Program-made: the position numbers and the translations under genes
In this document: in pieces, positions 19,856-30,321 of the stretch
Numbering within the stretch: the stretch's first letter is position 1
Layout: each line of letters begins with the position of its first letter
NCBI GenBank assembly: GCA_030448265.1
Contig: JAUJNG010000005.1
Coordinates: forward strand, 1 to 64,000
DNA: 64,000 nucleotides
Direction: 5' to 3'
From: Abditibacterium sp.
GTDB taxonomy: Bacteria; Armatimonadota; Abditibacteriia; Abditibacteriales; Abditibacteriaceae
Notes under the pieces: model-generated
Database searches by the model: none
What the model saw: only the letters and a program-made list of their open reading frames with translations
What the model was told of the DNA's origin: nothing

Positions 19856-20274
19856 TCTGGGTAGGAATCGAGCGCGAACTGGCATTTCTCGGTGCCGGCG
19901 ATGCCTTCGCCCCACGCGCTCATGAGGCGCAGAATCGGCACCAGTTCGTGGCCGCGCGGCGTGAGCGAATACTCCACTTTGGGCGGCACCTGCGCGAAAA
20001 CCTCGCGGTGAACCACGCCGTCGCGTTCGAGTTCGCGCAGTTGCGTGGTCAGCGAGCGCTGCGCCAGCAGGGGAAACGCCCTTTGCAGCGCGCCAAAACG
20101 CTGCGGCTCGCGCGCCAGCTCATACAAAATCGCGCCTTTCCAGCGCCCGCCTAAAACATCGAGCGTGGCCTCGACGGGGCAGCGATAGCGCGTGTCGCGC
20201 CAGGCTTCGCGGCTCATGTCGGTCGCTTTCTGGGGCGCTTCGAGCGGCCCTGGGATGGTCTGCGTGTTGATCAT
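19852..20274 (-). CDS. HxlR-family transcriptional regulator
   Basis: RCPVEATLDVLGGRWKGAILYELAREPQRFGALQRAFPLLAQRSLTTQLRELERDGVVHRE. Confidence 0.92.
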   Translation of the reverse strand: MINTQTIPGPLEAPQKATDMSREAWRDTRYRCPVEATLDVLGGRWKGAILYELAREPQRFGALQRAFPLLAQRSLTTQLRELERDGVVHREVFAQVPPKVEYSLTPRGHELVPILRLMSAWGEGIAGTEKCQFALDSYPE

Positions 20275-20421
20275 TTGGACTCCTTTGCGGATGTTGAGAC
20301 GACCTGGGCCGTCATGGTGCCAATTTTCTCCCCTACTGCTTTTATTTTCCCTTCTACCGCGCGACGCGCCGCGCGGCGTAACTCATTGGGCGTTCCAACG
20401 GACGCACGGAGAAAAATCACC

Positions 20422-21168
20422 ATGAATTCCTTTGAACTGAACGGGAAAATCGCGCTCGTGACGGGCGCTTCTCGCGGCATCGGAGCCGCCGTCGCCCTCA
20501 AACTCGCCCAGCGCGGCGCCCTCGTCGCCGTGAACTACAACCAGAGCCGCGATGCCGCTCACGCCGTTGTGGCCGAGATCGAAAAGGCGGGAGGCCGCGC
20601 TACCGCCATTGGGGCCGACATCGCGCACGACGATGCGCCCGAAACCCTGATTTCCGGCGTGGAGCGGGCTTTTGGCGGCCTCGATATTCTGGTCAACAAC
20701 GCCGGAATGATCCAGACGGCGCCCCTGGCCGACATCACGCGCGCCGAGTTCGACGCGCAGTTCGCCACCAACGTGCGCGGGCTGTTGTTTCTCACCCAGC
20801 GAGCCGCGCAGAGTTTGAACGACGGCGGGCGCATCATCAACATTTCCAGCGTCGCGGCGGCGGGCAAATTTCCGACTTACACCACCTACGCCGCGACCAA
20901 AGCCGCCGTTCACGCCTTCACCAACGTGTGGGCGCGCGAACTCGGCAGTCGCGGCATCACCGTGAATTCGGTGAGTCCTGGCCCCGTTGAAACCGAAATG
21001 ATGTGGCAGGTCAACGATGCCCAGGCGGTCGCGGCGATGGCGGGAATGTCGCCCCTGAACCGCGTCGGGCAACCTGACGACATCGCCGAAATCGTCGCCT
21101 TTCTCGCCTCGGACGCCGCGCGCTGGATCACCTCGCGCGATATCATTTCCGACGGCGGCCTGCTTTAA
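20422..21168 (+). CDS. SDR-family oxidoreductase
   Basis: ALVTGASRGIGAAVALKLA, NNAG, YAATKAAV motifs; divergent from the HxlR regulator. Confidence 0.93.
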   Translation: MNSFELNGKIALVTGASRGIGAAVALKLAQRGALVAVNYNQSRDAAHAVVAEIEKAGGRATAIGADIAHDDAPETLISGVERAFGGLDILVNNAGMIQTAPLADITRAEFDAQFATNVRGLLFLTQRAAQSLNDGGRIINISSVAAAGKFPTYTTYAATKAAVHAFTNVWARELGSRGITVNSVSPGPVETEMMWQVNDAQAVAAMAGMSPLNRVGQPDDIAEIVAFLASDAARWITSRDIISDGGLL

Positions 21169-21207
21169 AACGCGCCAGCGCAAGGGTTGGCAGAGGCATG
21201 ATTTTGT

Positions 21208-21388
21208 CACTTAATGTGTGAGTTATTGTGGAGCGTGAGGGCCTGTCATTCCGAGGAGGCACGACGAGGAATCAGCCGCAGTTTCGGGTCACTTGGGCCG
21301 AAATGAGTGGAGATTGTGACTGATTCCTCGTCGTGCCTCCTCGGAATGACAGGATCTCACGCTCCACAACAACTCGCACTTTGCGTGG
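21208..21388. repeat. Inverted repeat, family A (full-length form)
   Basis: AATGTGTGAG..GTGGAGCGTGAGGGCCTGTCATTCCGAGGAGGCACGACGAGGAATC / GATTCCTCGTCGTGCCTCCTCGGAATGACAGGATCTCACGCTCCAC. Confidence 0.95.
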
Positions 21389-21409
21389 TTTTATTCTGTC
21401 CCTGCCACT

Positions 21410-23668
21410 CTAAATCCCACTCACGAACAAACTCAACTTTTCCAGTTCGCTCGTCACTTCGGCATCGGGCAGCGAGGCGAGAAACGTTTTGCCATACGGT
21501 TTCGTTTTCACGCGCGGGTCTAAAATCGCCACGACGCCCCGATCTTCCTGAGTGCGAATCAAGCGGCCAAAACCCTGTCGAAACATCATCACGGCCTGGG
21601 GGACTTGATATTCGTTGAAGGCGTCGCGCCCGCGCTTTTTGATGGTTTCGACGCGCGCCTGAACCAGTGGCTCATCGGGCACGGCGAAGGGTAGTTTGAG
21701 AATGACGACGCACGAAAGGCTTTCGCCTGGCACATCGACGCCCTGCCAGAAACTCGTCGTGCCCACCAGAACTGAGGAAATATCGCTGCGAAACTCGCTG
21801 AGCAACTGTCCGCGCGCCATGCCGCCCTGTTTGAGAATGCGAATGCGCGCCGGCATCACTTTTTCCAGAAAGCGCGCGGTTTGATCGACCATGCGGAAAC
21901 TGGTGCAGAGAATAAAGGCGCGTCCATCGGTGCGCTTGACGACTTCGGCGGCGCGCTTGACGGCGGCTTCTTCCCAGAAGGTGACGTTGGTGGTTGGCTC
22001 GGGCAAATCCTGCGCGACGTAAACCAGGGCGTTTTTGCGAAAGTTGAAGGGACTGCCCAGCGTCAGAGTCCGCACTGCCGCTTCCGAGGCGGGAGTTTTC
22101 GAGGAGGAAGGAGGAAGGAGGGAGGAGGGAAGTTTGGCACCGTCGCTTTCATGCGTTTGCGCTTCGTTTGCTTCCTCCCTCCTCCCCCCTCCCTCCTCCC
22201 CACCTGATAATCCCAGGCGTTCGATGAGAAAATCGAAGCTGCCGCCGGTCGTCATGGTCGCTGAAGTCAAAATGACGGGGCGGAACTGGTCGAAAAGCGA
22301 GGCGCGCATCGCCCCCGCGACTTCGATGGGCGCGCCGTGCAGACTGAGGCGCGGCACACGCGCCGCTTTGCCAGGGCCGTCGGGCAGGCGCGGCACGCTC
22401 GCAGCCCAGTAAACATATCCGGCGCGGCTCTGTTCGAGGATTTCGCGGCTCGCTTTTCTCATCTCGGCGCAGCGATTGATGAAACCGTCGATTTCCTTGA
22501 GAAGGGTTTCGTCCTGCGCGCCCTCCGCCTCGCGCCGCGCTTGCTTGAGAATGCTTTCGAGGCGTTCGAGCGGCTCGTTCATCTCGTTGGAAAGCAGATT
22601 GGAGCGCGTGATGCGAATGTTATTGGTGCGATTCGGCTCGAAGCGCACCGCGAGCTGCAAATTCTCGAAAAAACGCGCGACGGCTTCGCGCGCTTCACTG
22701 GCGGCGTCGTGAAGCTGCGCTTCGAGTTCGGCGCGATGGGGAATCTTCGAGGCGCTCAGAATGGTGCGGCTGGAGCGGCGGCTGGCCAAAAGTTCGATGA
22801 GTTTGGCGGCGCCGAGGTTGGAGATTTCGATGCCCAGGTAGCTCGCCGCGACATCTTCGGCGCCGTGCGCTTCGTCAATCACCAGCGCATCGAAGGCGGG
22901 CAAAACGCCGCCCGCGTTGCCTCCCGCCGCGATGTGGGCGAATAAAAGATGGTGATTGGCGACCAGAATTTGCGCCTTTTCCTGTTCGCGGCGCGCTTTG
23001 TAATAAAACGACTGGTCGTAGAGCGAACAGTTGCGTCCCAGGCACAAATCCGACTCGCGGTTGAGCTGGCTCCATAATCCTGGCAACGGTTCGAAGGGCA
23101 AATCGAGGTTGCGGCCCGTGGGCGATTTTCCGGCGAATTTCTGGATGTCGGCGAGTTGTTTGACCTCTTTTTCCGACGCGAACAATCCCGCCACCTGCGC
23201 TTTGGCGAGGCGGCGCGGGCAAACGTAGTTGCCGGTTCCCAGGCAGAGCGCGAACTTGATGTCCTGTCCGAAATGACGCTTGAACATCTCGCGCAAAAAC
23301 GGCAGATCGCGCTCGACGAGCTGCTGCTGAAGAGCCTTGGTGCCCGTCGCGATCAAAACGCGCTTTTTGTTTTCAATCGCCCAGAGCAGAAACGGCACGA
23401 GATAGGCGTAAGATTTTCCGGTTCCGGTTCCGGCTTCGACTAAAAGGTGAGTTTCGTCGCGGATGGCGCCCGCGATGCTCTGCGCCATTTCGAGTTGTTC
23501 GCCGCGCGCTTCGAAAGGCCGGTTTTGCGCTGCCATCGTCTTGGCCAGAAACCCGCCCGCGCCGAAAATGCGCTTGAGCTGCGCTTTATCGAGGTCTTGC
23601 CGGCGGACTTTGGCCGAATCAGGAAGAGATTCGACAGGCGGAGCAACGGGGGGAGAAACAACGGGCAC
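21410..23668 (-). CDS. DinG/Rad3-like ATP-dependent DNA helicase
   Basis: LVEAGTGTGKSYAYLVP, VIDEAHGAED, SFWQGVDVPGESLSCVVILKLPFAVPDEP, QGFGRLIRTQEDRGVVAILDPR. Confidence 0.9.
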   Translation of the reverse strand: MPVVSPPVAPPVESLPDSAKVRRQDLDKAQLKRIFGAGGFLAKTMAAQNRPFEARGEQLEMAQSIAGAIRDETHLLVEAGTGTGKSYAYLVPFLLWAIENKKRVLIATGTKALQQQLVERDLPFLREMFKRHFGQDIKFALCLGTGNYVCPRRLAKAQVAGLFASEKEVKQLADIQKFAGKSPTGRNLDLPFEPLPGLWSQLNRESDLCLGRNCSLYDQSFYYKARREQEKAQILVANHHLLFAHIAAGGNAGGVLPAFDALVIDEAHGAEDVAASYLGIEISNLGAAKLIELLASRRSSRTILSASKIPHRAELEAQLHDAASEAREAVARFFENLQLAVRFEPNRTNNIRITRSNLLSNEMNEPLERLESILKQARREAEGAQDETLLKEIDGFINRCAEMRKASREILEQSRAGYVYWAASVPRLPDGPGKAARVPRLSLHGAPIEVAGAMRASLFDQFRPVILTSATMTTGGSFDFLIERLGLSGGEEGGGRREEANEAQTHESDGAKLPSSLLPPSSSKTPASEAAVRTLTLGSPFNFRKNALVYVAQDLPEPTTNVTFWEEAAVKRAAEVVKRTDGRAFILCTSFRMVDQTARFLEKVMPARIRILKQGGMARGQLLSEFRSDISSVLVGTTSFWQGVDVPGESLSCVVILKLPFAVPDEPLVQARVETIKKRGRDAFNEYQVPQAVMMFRQGFGRLIRTQEDRGVVAILDPRVKTKPYGKTFLASLPDAEVTSELEKLSLFVSGI
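22100..22201. repeat. Purine/pyrimidine inverted repeat inside the helicase coding sequence
   Basis: GAGGAGGAAGGAGGAAGGAGGGAGGAGGGA / CTTCCTCCCTCCTCCCCCCTCCCTCCTCC; translates in-frame as GGEEGGGRREEANEAQTHESDGAKLPSSLLPPSSSK. Confidence 0.85.
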
Positions 23669-23847
23669 ACCGATATTTTACCTGTTCGAGGCGCCTCAAA
23701 CGGGCGAAAAATTCCCGTGTCAATGCGCTTGCGGCGCTGGATTGAGGCCGCGGTTTGACGCGCTCAGGACATAGCCCCAGATGAAATGCGGTCTCATTAC
23801 AGATAGAATTTTGGTCACAACCTCCGTTTTTTCCGTTTTTCTCACTT

Positions 23848-25402
23848 ATGAATTCATTCACCCGCCGCCGTCTCCTGGGACTTGGCGCCGCCGCGATGGG
23901 CGCCTCCTTGCTGTCAACTTCCGCGCTGGCCCAGACCAACGCCCCGCGCGCCAATGCCCCGCGTCAGAACATTTTGCTTATCACCGCCGACGATCTGGGA
24001 ATGCAACTCGGCTGCTACGGCGACAAAACCGTGCCCACGCCCAACATCGACGCCCTCGCCAATGGGGGCACGCGCTTCGACCGTGGCTATGTGACGCAGG
24101 CTTCCTGCTCTCCTCGCGCGCCTCGCTTTTAACGGGATATTATCCGCACCAAAACGGGCAGTGGGGACTGGCCTACAAAATTCGGGCTACGCGCTCAAAG
24201 ACGGCATCCCGACGCTGCCGCAAGTGCTGCGCGAGGCGGGTTATTTCAACGGCATCATGGGCAAACTGCACATCCAGCCCGCCGAAAAATTTCCGTGGCA
24301 CTGGGAGCGCTCGCCCGACGCTCTGGTCGATGGCCAGCCCACCACAGCCGCGATGGATACGCTCGACCCGAAGACGGTGACGGCGGAAACTCGCAATTTT
24401 TTGCAGAGCGCCAAAGCCGGCAACCGGCCCTTTTTCCTGATGGCGAATCTCTTCGATCCGCACCGGCGCTTTATCAACCAGCACAAGGGATTTCCGGTCG
24501 TTCCGGTGCGCGCCGCCGACGTGAAACCGCTTTCCTTTCAACTGGTGGACACGCCCGACCTGCGCGAACAAATCGCCGGTTATTACAACGGCATCGCGCG
24601 CCTCGACGCTTCTCTGGGCGCGCTGCTGGGCGAACTGCAAGCCTCCGGCCTGGCCGAAAACACTCTCATCGTCTTCGTCAGCGACAACGGGCCGCCTTTC
24701 GCGCGCGGCAAAGTCACCGCCTACGAAGCCGGAACGCACGTGCCGTTTCTGATTAAGCGTCCTGGCGCCAACCCTGTGAGGACGACCAATGAACTGACCT
24801 CAGCCGTCGATTTAATGCCGACGTTTTTGCAGGCTGCGGGTCTTCCGGTTCCCGCCGAACTGCCAGGGCGTTCGCTCAATCCGATGCTGGGAGGCGCCCG
24901 CGTCGAGCCGCGTCCCTACCTGTTCACCGAATACACCAGCCACGTCACCTTTCACTTTTATCCGCGCCGCACCGTGACCGACGGGCGCTATAAATTGGTC
25001 GTCAACCTGCTGCCCAACCGCGCCAACCCCGCTCCCGAAGGCGAGGGCGACGGCGCCTACCAAAGCGCCCTGCAACTCTTCGCACCCCAGACAACCCAGC
25101 GCAAAGGCTGGGACACTTTCGCTCGCCCAGGCGCCGAAGAGTTCTACGACTTGCAAAATGATGCCGACGAGTGGAACAATCTCGCCGGAGCGCCCGCCAT
25201 CGCCGGCCACCAGAAGCGGCTGCGCGATGTGCTGCAAACCTGGCGCGAAGAAACCAAAGATCCGTTTCTGGACAAGACTTTTCTGGCTGCCGAAGAAACT
25301 AAACACTTCGCCAAACTTGATCAAGACCCCGCGCCTTACAAAGCCTTCGTGGAAAAGCAGCGCTCAAATGCACTGCCCGCAGATCGTGCCTCGGCACGTT
25401 GA
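23848..25402 (+). pseudogene. Secreted sulfatase (formylglycine-dependent), frame-broken twice as written
   Basis: [52 protein letters not shown] is reconstructed across three frames; continues as GIPTLPQVLREAGYFNGIMGKLH. Confidence 0.85.
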
Positions 25403-25427
25403 GAATGCGACGAATAGAGTTTTTTAT

Positions 25428-25601
25428 CGCTCGAAGTGCGACGGCTCAACCTCCCCTGCACCATCCTTCATAAGGAGGGGAAACCACACTATAACTGTCT
25501 CCATCTCACTCGAACGTCCAAGTGAAGTGGAAGCCATTGCGCGCTCGATTCCCCTCCTTACGAAGGAGGGGGCGGGGAGGTTGAGCCGTCGCACTTCGAG
25601 C
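25428..25601. repeat. Inverted repeat, family H
   Basis: CGCTCGAAGTGCGACGGCTCAACCTCCCC / GGGGAGGTTGAGCCGTCGCACTTCGAGCG. Confidence 0.95.
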
Positions 25602-25629
25602 GAGGTCATCTCCCAGAGCCGACAAACCC

Positions 25630-26620
25630 TTAACCCACAAAATAGCGCGCATACCACTTCGCCGTTTCCTGCAAGCCGTCAAAAAATGGGATTTGCGGCT
25701 TCCAGCTCAAAACCCGTTCCGCTTTGGATATATCCAGGTATTTGACCGAGTTCACCTTCGGCCCCGTAATGTGCGGCGCTTCGGGAATGCTCTGGCCGTT
25801 CGCCGCGTTCCAGGCGCGCGCGGCTTCTGAGACGACGAAACGCAGTTCGAGCGGCGCACCGCCGCCAAAGTTGAAAGCCTCGCCGCGCACGTCGTCCTCG
25901 TCAAGGCGCTCGGCGACGCGCAGATAAGCCGCAATCATGTCGCGCACATGGAGCATTTCGAGGATGTTGGTGCCATCGGTGCCGTCGATGAGGCCCGCTT
26001 CGCCGCGCGAAAAACGGCGCATGCTCTGCGGGATGATGCGCGAAAAATTGAGGTCGCCAGGGCCGTAGGTGTTCATCCAGCGGCAACTCGCGGCGCGCAG
26101 GCCGTAAATTTTGGCGTAGCAGCGCACCGCGAGATCGGCGGCGGCTTTGGTGGGCGCGTAGATGTTGCCCGCCACGAGCGCCGGTTCGTCTTCCCCAATG
26201 GCCGTCGTCGCGTTGGTCGCGCGCGTAATAGGCGCCCGATGACGCGAAAACTAATTTCGGCGCATTTTTGTGGCCGCGTATGGCTTCGAGCACGTTGTAG
26301 GTGCCGATGATGTTGGCATGGGCGGTTTCGAGCGGCAGGGCGTTGGAAATCGACACGATGGGCTGCGCCGCGAGCAGAAAAATCGTCTCCACCGGCCAGC
26401 GTTGCAGGATGAGGCGCAGGTTGGGCAGATCGAGGATGTCGCCGGTGATGAAATCGATTTTGGGGAGCGTGCCTGAGGTGTGGAGCCACGAATCGCGCGG
26501 CAAAAACTTGTCGAGGCCGATGACGCGCGCGCCTTTTTGCACCAGTTGATCGCACAAATGCGCGCCGCAAAATCCCGATGCGCCCAAAACCAGCGCGCTT
26601 TGTCCATTCCAGGTGTTCAT
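25630..26620 (-). pseudogene. NAD-dependent epimerase/dehydratase (SDR), frame-broken as written
   Basis: SALVLGASGFCGAHLCDQL and KLVFASSGAYY in one frame; ATNATTAIGEDEPALVAGNIYAPTKAAADLAVRCYAKIYGL in another. Confidence 0.85.
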
Positions 26621-26639
26621 GGTCGAAATTTACAAAAAA

Positions 26640-26704
26640 AGCGGGGCTTGCGCCCTCTTCCAATCGAGAGAACTCAAAGATTGGAAGAGGGCGCAAGCCC
26701 CGCT
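26640..26704. repeat. Inverted repeat, family G
   Basis: AGCGGGGCTTGCGCCCTCTTCCAATC / GATTGGAAGAGGGCGCAAGCCCCGCT. Confidence 0.95.
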
Positions 26705-26719
26705 CGTTATTTCAGGATT

Positions 26720-28063
26720 TCACGCCGCCAGCGCCGATTCCACCACAAAGGCGCGCGGGCGATGATGGGCCTGGCGCGATTCGCCTTTGTCGCGCAGCAC
26801 GGCGTGGGGATTGAGAACGTGAACCGGCAGTCCGTCCTCGGTGTAAACGGTTTGAAAAGCCGGTTCGGAACGCATCATCTCGTGCGACGGTTCGGCTTCG
26901 GTTTCGATCGGCTTTTGACCTTTGGGCGCGATGTGGGAGAAATACCACAGATAAAAACGCGCCGTCGCTTCCAGACCGTCGCGGAAACTGGTTTGGGGCT
27001 CGAAATCGGCTTCCATTTGAATCCGCGTGCCGTCGAGATGCTGCTTGGAAATGGTGATGAGTTTCGGATCGGAGGGAACGACGCGAATCGAGCGGTTCCA
27101 GTGATGCTGGGCGAGAGGTGAATCGGGCGCTTCGACCATCGCTTCGTCCTGCATGGTGCCGATGTGCGACACCAGATCGCGCAGCACGTCGGGCGTGGCC
27201 GAATAGTGCGCGCCTGGCAGGTTGTAAACGCGGCCCCGACAACACTCGCAGCGCGCGATGTGAAAATAAGCGCGCACCGCGTCCTCGACGAAGAGATAGT
27301 CGCGGAAATGCTCCAGCGAATTCATGTAAAGTTCCGGCGATTCGGCGTCGCGGAAAATGTTTCGCATCGCTTTGGGAATCAAGCGGTAATCGAAATTGAG
27401 GTCATACGGCCCGAAAATGTTGCACATTCGCAGCACGATGGTCGGAACGCCCAGCGCCTTGTGATAAGTGCCCGCGAGAATGTCGGCGCACAGTTTGGCG
27501 GCGTCGTAAACGCCCACTCCGCCCAGATCGTGTTCCTCGGTATAAGGCAGAATTTCGGCTTCGCCATAAACCTTGTCGGTCGAACTGTAAATCACCACGG
27601 GCCGCTCGTCTTCGGGCAGCAAGCGCGCGCCTTCGGCGAGGTTGACGAAGCCCATGGTGTTGGCCATGATGGTCGCGTAAGGGTCGGTCATCGCTTTTTC
27701 GACCGTCGTGGCGCCCGCCGCGAGATGAAAAATATGCGAAAAATGACCGTTTTTCACGATGTCGGCGATGGCGCGGCGGTCGGTGATGTCGGCCTCCACC
27801 ATTCTCATCTCGTGGCGCAGACCGGTGAGATCGAGCTGGCTGCCGCGCGAGGGCGAAACGTCGCAGTCGAGCGCCGTCACGATGGCGCCGGCGGCGTGCA
27901 GGGCGCGGGCGAGGTGCCCGCCCACGAAACCGCAGGCGCCGGTGACCAGAACGCGCTTGCCGGCAAAGAAATCGCGGCTTTCCTCGATGGTGTCGCGCAG
28001 CGCCGGACTGGGCCAGCTATCGGGAATCGCGGCGCAATTCGGGGAGTTGGGACGGGTATTCAT
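26720..28063 (-). CDS. NAD-dependent epimerase/dehydratase (CDP-glucose 4,6-dehydratase-like)
   Basis: VLVTGACGFVGGHLARALHAAGAIVTALD, SSTDKVYGEAEILPYTEEHDLGG, YDAAKLCAD. Confidence 0.85.
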   Translation of the reverse strand: MNTRPNSPNCAAIPDSWPSPALRDTIEESRDFFAGKRVLVTGACGFVGGHLARALHAAGAIVTALDCDVSPSRGSQLDLTGLRHEMRMVEADITDRRAIADIVKNGHFSHIFHLAAGATTVEKAMTDPYATIMANTMGFVNLAEGARLLPEDERPVVIYSSTDKVYGEAEILPYTEEHDLGGVGVYDAAKLCADILAGTYHKALGVPTIVLRMCNIFGPYDLNFDYRLIPKAMRNIFRDAESPELYMNSLEHFRDYLFVEDAVRAYFHIARCECCRGRVYNLPGAHYSATPDVLRDLVSHIGTMQDEAMVEAPDSPLAQHHWNRSIRVVPSDPKLITISKQHLDGTRIQMEADFEPQTSFRDGLEATARFYLWYFSHIAPKGQKPIETEAEPSHEMMRSEPAFQTVYTEDGLPVHVLNPHAVLRDKGESRQAHHRPRAFVVESALAA

Positions 28064-28253
28064 GGGAATGTGACCTGTTATTTGATGAGATGAAACGGCA
28101 ATTCAACAGGGGATAAGAAGCACGGCTTTTGCCATAAAAATTGACGCCCTGACAAGGCCACCCGCGCAATGTCGATACCAGTGCCAACCGGAGCGCGAAA
28201 ACCCTATGTTAAACTTCTGCGCGCGGCTCCATCGCCGCTCAAGGAATTTATTC

Positions 28254-29600
28254 GTGTTTTTTCTCGGCACTCAAACCCAAAATTCGCAGGGACATCTCGA
28301 AATCGGCGGCTGCGACGCCGTTGAACTGGCCCAGACTTTCGCTACTCCTCTTATTGTCATGGATGAAGCGCACATTCGCAACCAGATGCGCGCCATGACG
28401 GGCGCTTTTGAAGCGCAGGGCGTCGGTATCCACGTCATTTACGCCTCCAAAGCCTTTCCCTGTCTGGCGATTTCCAAAATCGCCGCGCAGGAAGGTTTGT
28501 GGATCGATGTCGCGTCGGCGGGCGAACTTCTCACCGCGTTGCGCGCCGATTTTCCAACGGAGCGCATCATTTTTCACGGCAACAACAAATCCGACGACGA
28601 ACTCGTTATGGCCGTCAACGCGGGCACTGACGGCGCCGGCATTGGCCGCGTCGTCGTGGACAACTTCGACGAAATGGAGCGACTCAATCGCATCGCGGGC
28701 GAAGCGGGCGCGCGCCAGCCCATCATGCTGCGCCTCACGCCCGCCGTCGATGCCCACACCCATCGCCTGATTCAAACCGGACGCATCGACACCAAATTCG
28801 GTTTCAACATCGAAGGCGGGGGAGCGCGCCGCGCCGTCGAAGCCGCGCTGGAAAAGGAAAACCTCGAACTTCTGGGCGTGGGCTGTCATATCGGTTCGCA
28901 GATTCTCGACGCGCCCTTTTTTACCCTCGCCGCGCGTTTGATGATTGAATTTCTGGCCGAAATCCGCGACGATCTGGGCCTGGAATTTCCCGAACTCGAC
29001 CTCGGCGGCGGTCTGGGTATTCGCTACCTGCCCGAAGACAGCCCGCCCACGATGGAGGAATACGCCGCGACGCTTGTCGGCACCGTGCGCGAAAACCTCG
29101 AAAAATTCGGCCTCGCGATGCCCAATCTGGCCATCGAACCAGGCCGAAGTCTGGTTGGCGAAGCGGGCACCACGCTTTACCGCGTTGGCAATATCAAGCG
29201 CATTCCCAACGTGCGAACCTACGTTTCGGTTGACGGCGGATTGTCCGACAACCCGCGCCCCGCGCTTTACGAAGCCCGATATTTCGCCCTCAACGCCTCG
29301 AAAGTCGATCAGCCGCAGAATGAAACGGTCGCCGTCGCCGGAAAACACTGCGAAACCGACGTTTTGATCGAGGAAGCCCAACTCGCCGACCCGCAGCGCG
29401 GCGACATTGTGGCGGTGTATTCGACCGGCGCCTACAACTATGCGATGGCGAGCAACTACAACCGTTTTCGCCGTCCCGCCGTAGTTTTGGTGAGCGAAGG
29501 CGAGGCCGATGTGATTGTCGAGCGCGAGACTCTGGAAGACGTGCTGGCGCGCGATCTGATTCCCGAACGCCTGCGCCAGAGCGAAGGCGTCGTGGCCTGA
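28254..29600 (+). CDS. lysA: Diaminopimelate decarboxylase
   Basis: VIYASKAFPCLAISK, GVGCHIGSQI, LDLGGGLGIRY, EPGRSLVGEAG, CETDVL, GAYNYAMASNYNRFRRPA. Confidence 0.95.
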   Translation: MFFLGTQTQNSQGHLEIGGCDAVELAQTFATPLIVMDEAHIRNQMRAMTGAFEAQGVGIHVIYASKAFPCLAISKIAAQEGLWIDVASAGELLTALRADFPTERIIFHGNNKSDDELVMAVNAGTDGAGIGRVVVDNFDEMERLNRIAGEAGARQPIMLRLTPAVDAHTHRLIQTGRIDTKFGFNIEGGGARRAVEAALEKENLELLGVGCHIGSQILDAPFFTLAARLMIEFLAEIRDDLGLEFPELDLGGGLGIRYLPEDSPPTMEEYAATLVGTVRENLEKFGLAMPNLAIEPGRSLVGEAGTTLYRVGNIKRIPNVRTYVSVDGGLSDNPRPALYEARYFALNASKVDQPQNETVAVAGKHCETDVLIEEAQLADPQRGDIVAVYSTGAYNYAMASNYNRFRRPAVVLVSEGEADVIVERETLEDVLARDLIPERLRQSEGVVA

Positions 29601-29601
29601 C

Positions 29602-30303
29602 ATGGATTTTTTCTCTGCCGACCGTATCCTGCTGTTGCTGTGCGGCATTCCCGCCCTGCTCACGGGACTGACGCTTCACGAGTTTGCTCACGCCTGGGCC
29701 GCCGACCGTCTCGGTGACGACACGCCGCGTCGCGAAGGGCGTCTCACGCTCGACCCCATCGCGCACATCGACCCGTTTGGGGCGCTGTTTTACGTCATTT
29801 CGTCGCTGGCGGGGTTTGGTTTCGGCTGGGCCAAACCGGTGATGACCAACCCGCGCAATCTCAAGCACCCGCACCGCGACGGAATGTTCATCGCGCTCGC
29901 GGGGCCGATTTCCAACGTTTTGCAAACCCCGATCTGGATGGCGGCGCTCGCTCTGTTTGGCTTCATCGCAGCCAAAGCCGGCATCAACATTGAGGTGGGG
30001 CAAAGTCTGGGCTACTTCGTTTTGATGGCGGTCATTTACGGCGTCGTTATCAATCTGGTGTTGGCCGCGTTCAATATGGTGCCCATTCCGCCGCTCGACG
30101 GCCACTGGGTTCTGGGCGCCCTCGCCGGCGAGCCGGTGCGCCAGATTTACGACCTGATCCGGCCCTACTCGTTCATCATCCTGATCATTTTGCTCAACTT
30201 TCCCAACCCGTCGCTTTTCGACTACATCGTGGGGCCGGTCGTCGGTTTCGCCTCCAATCTGGCCGGCCTTGCGCTGAACTTCGGCCAAAACCTGGCCGCT
30301 TAG
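29602..30303 (+). CDS. Site-2 protease family (M50) zinc metalloprotease
   Basis: LTLHEFAHAWAADRLGDDTPRREGRLTLDPIAHIDPFGAL; NMVPIPPLDGHWVLGAL. Confidence 0.93.
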   Translation: MDFFSADRILLLLCGIPALLTGLTLHEFAHAWAADRLGDDTPRREGRLTLDPIAHIDPFGALFYVISSLAGFGFGWAKPVMTNPRNLKHPHRDGMFIALAGPISNVLQTPIWMAALALFGFIAAKAGINIEVGQSLGYFVLMAVIYGVVINLVLAAFNMVPIPPLDGHWVLGALAGEPVRQIYDLIRPYSFIILIILLNFPNPSLFDYIVGPVVGFASNLAGLALNFGQNLAA

Positions 30304-30321
30304 CGGAAAATTCGATTTGCC

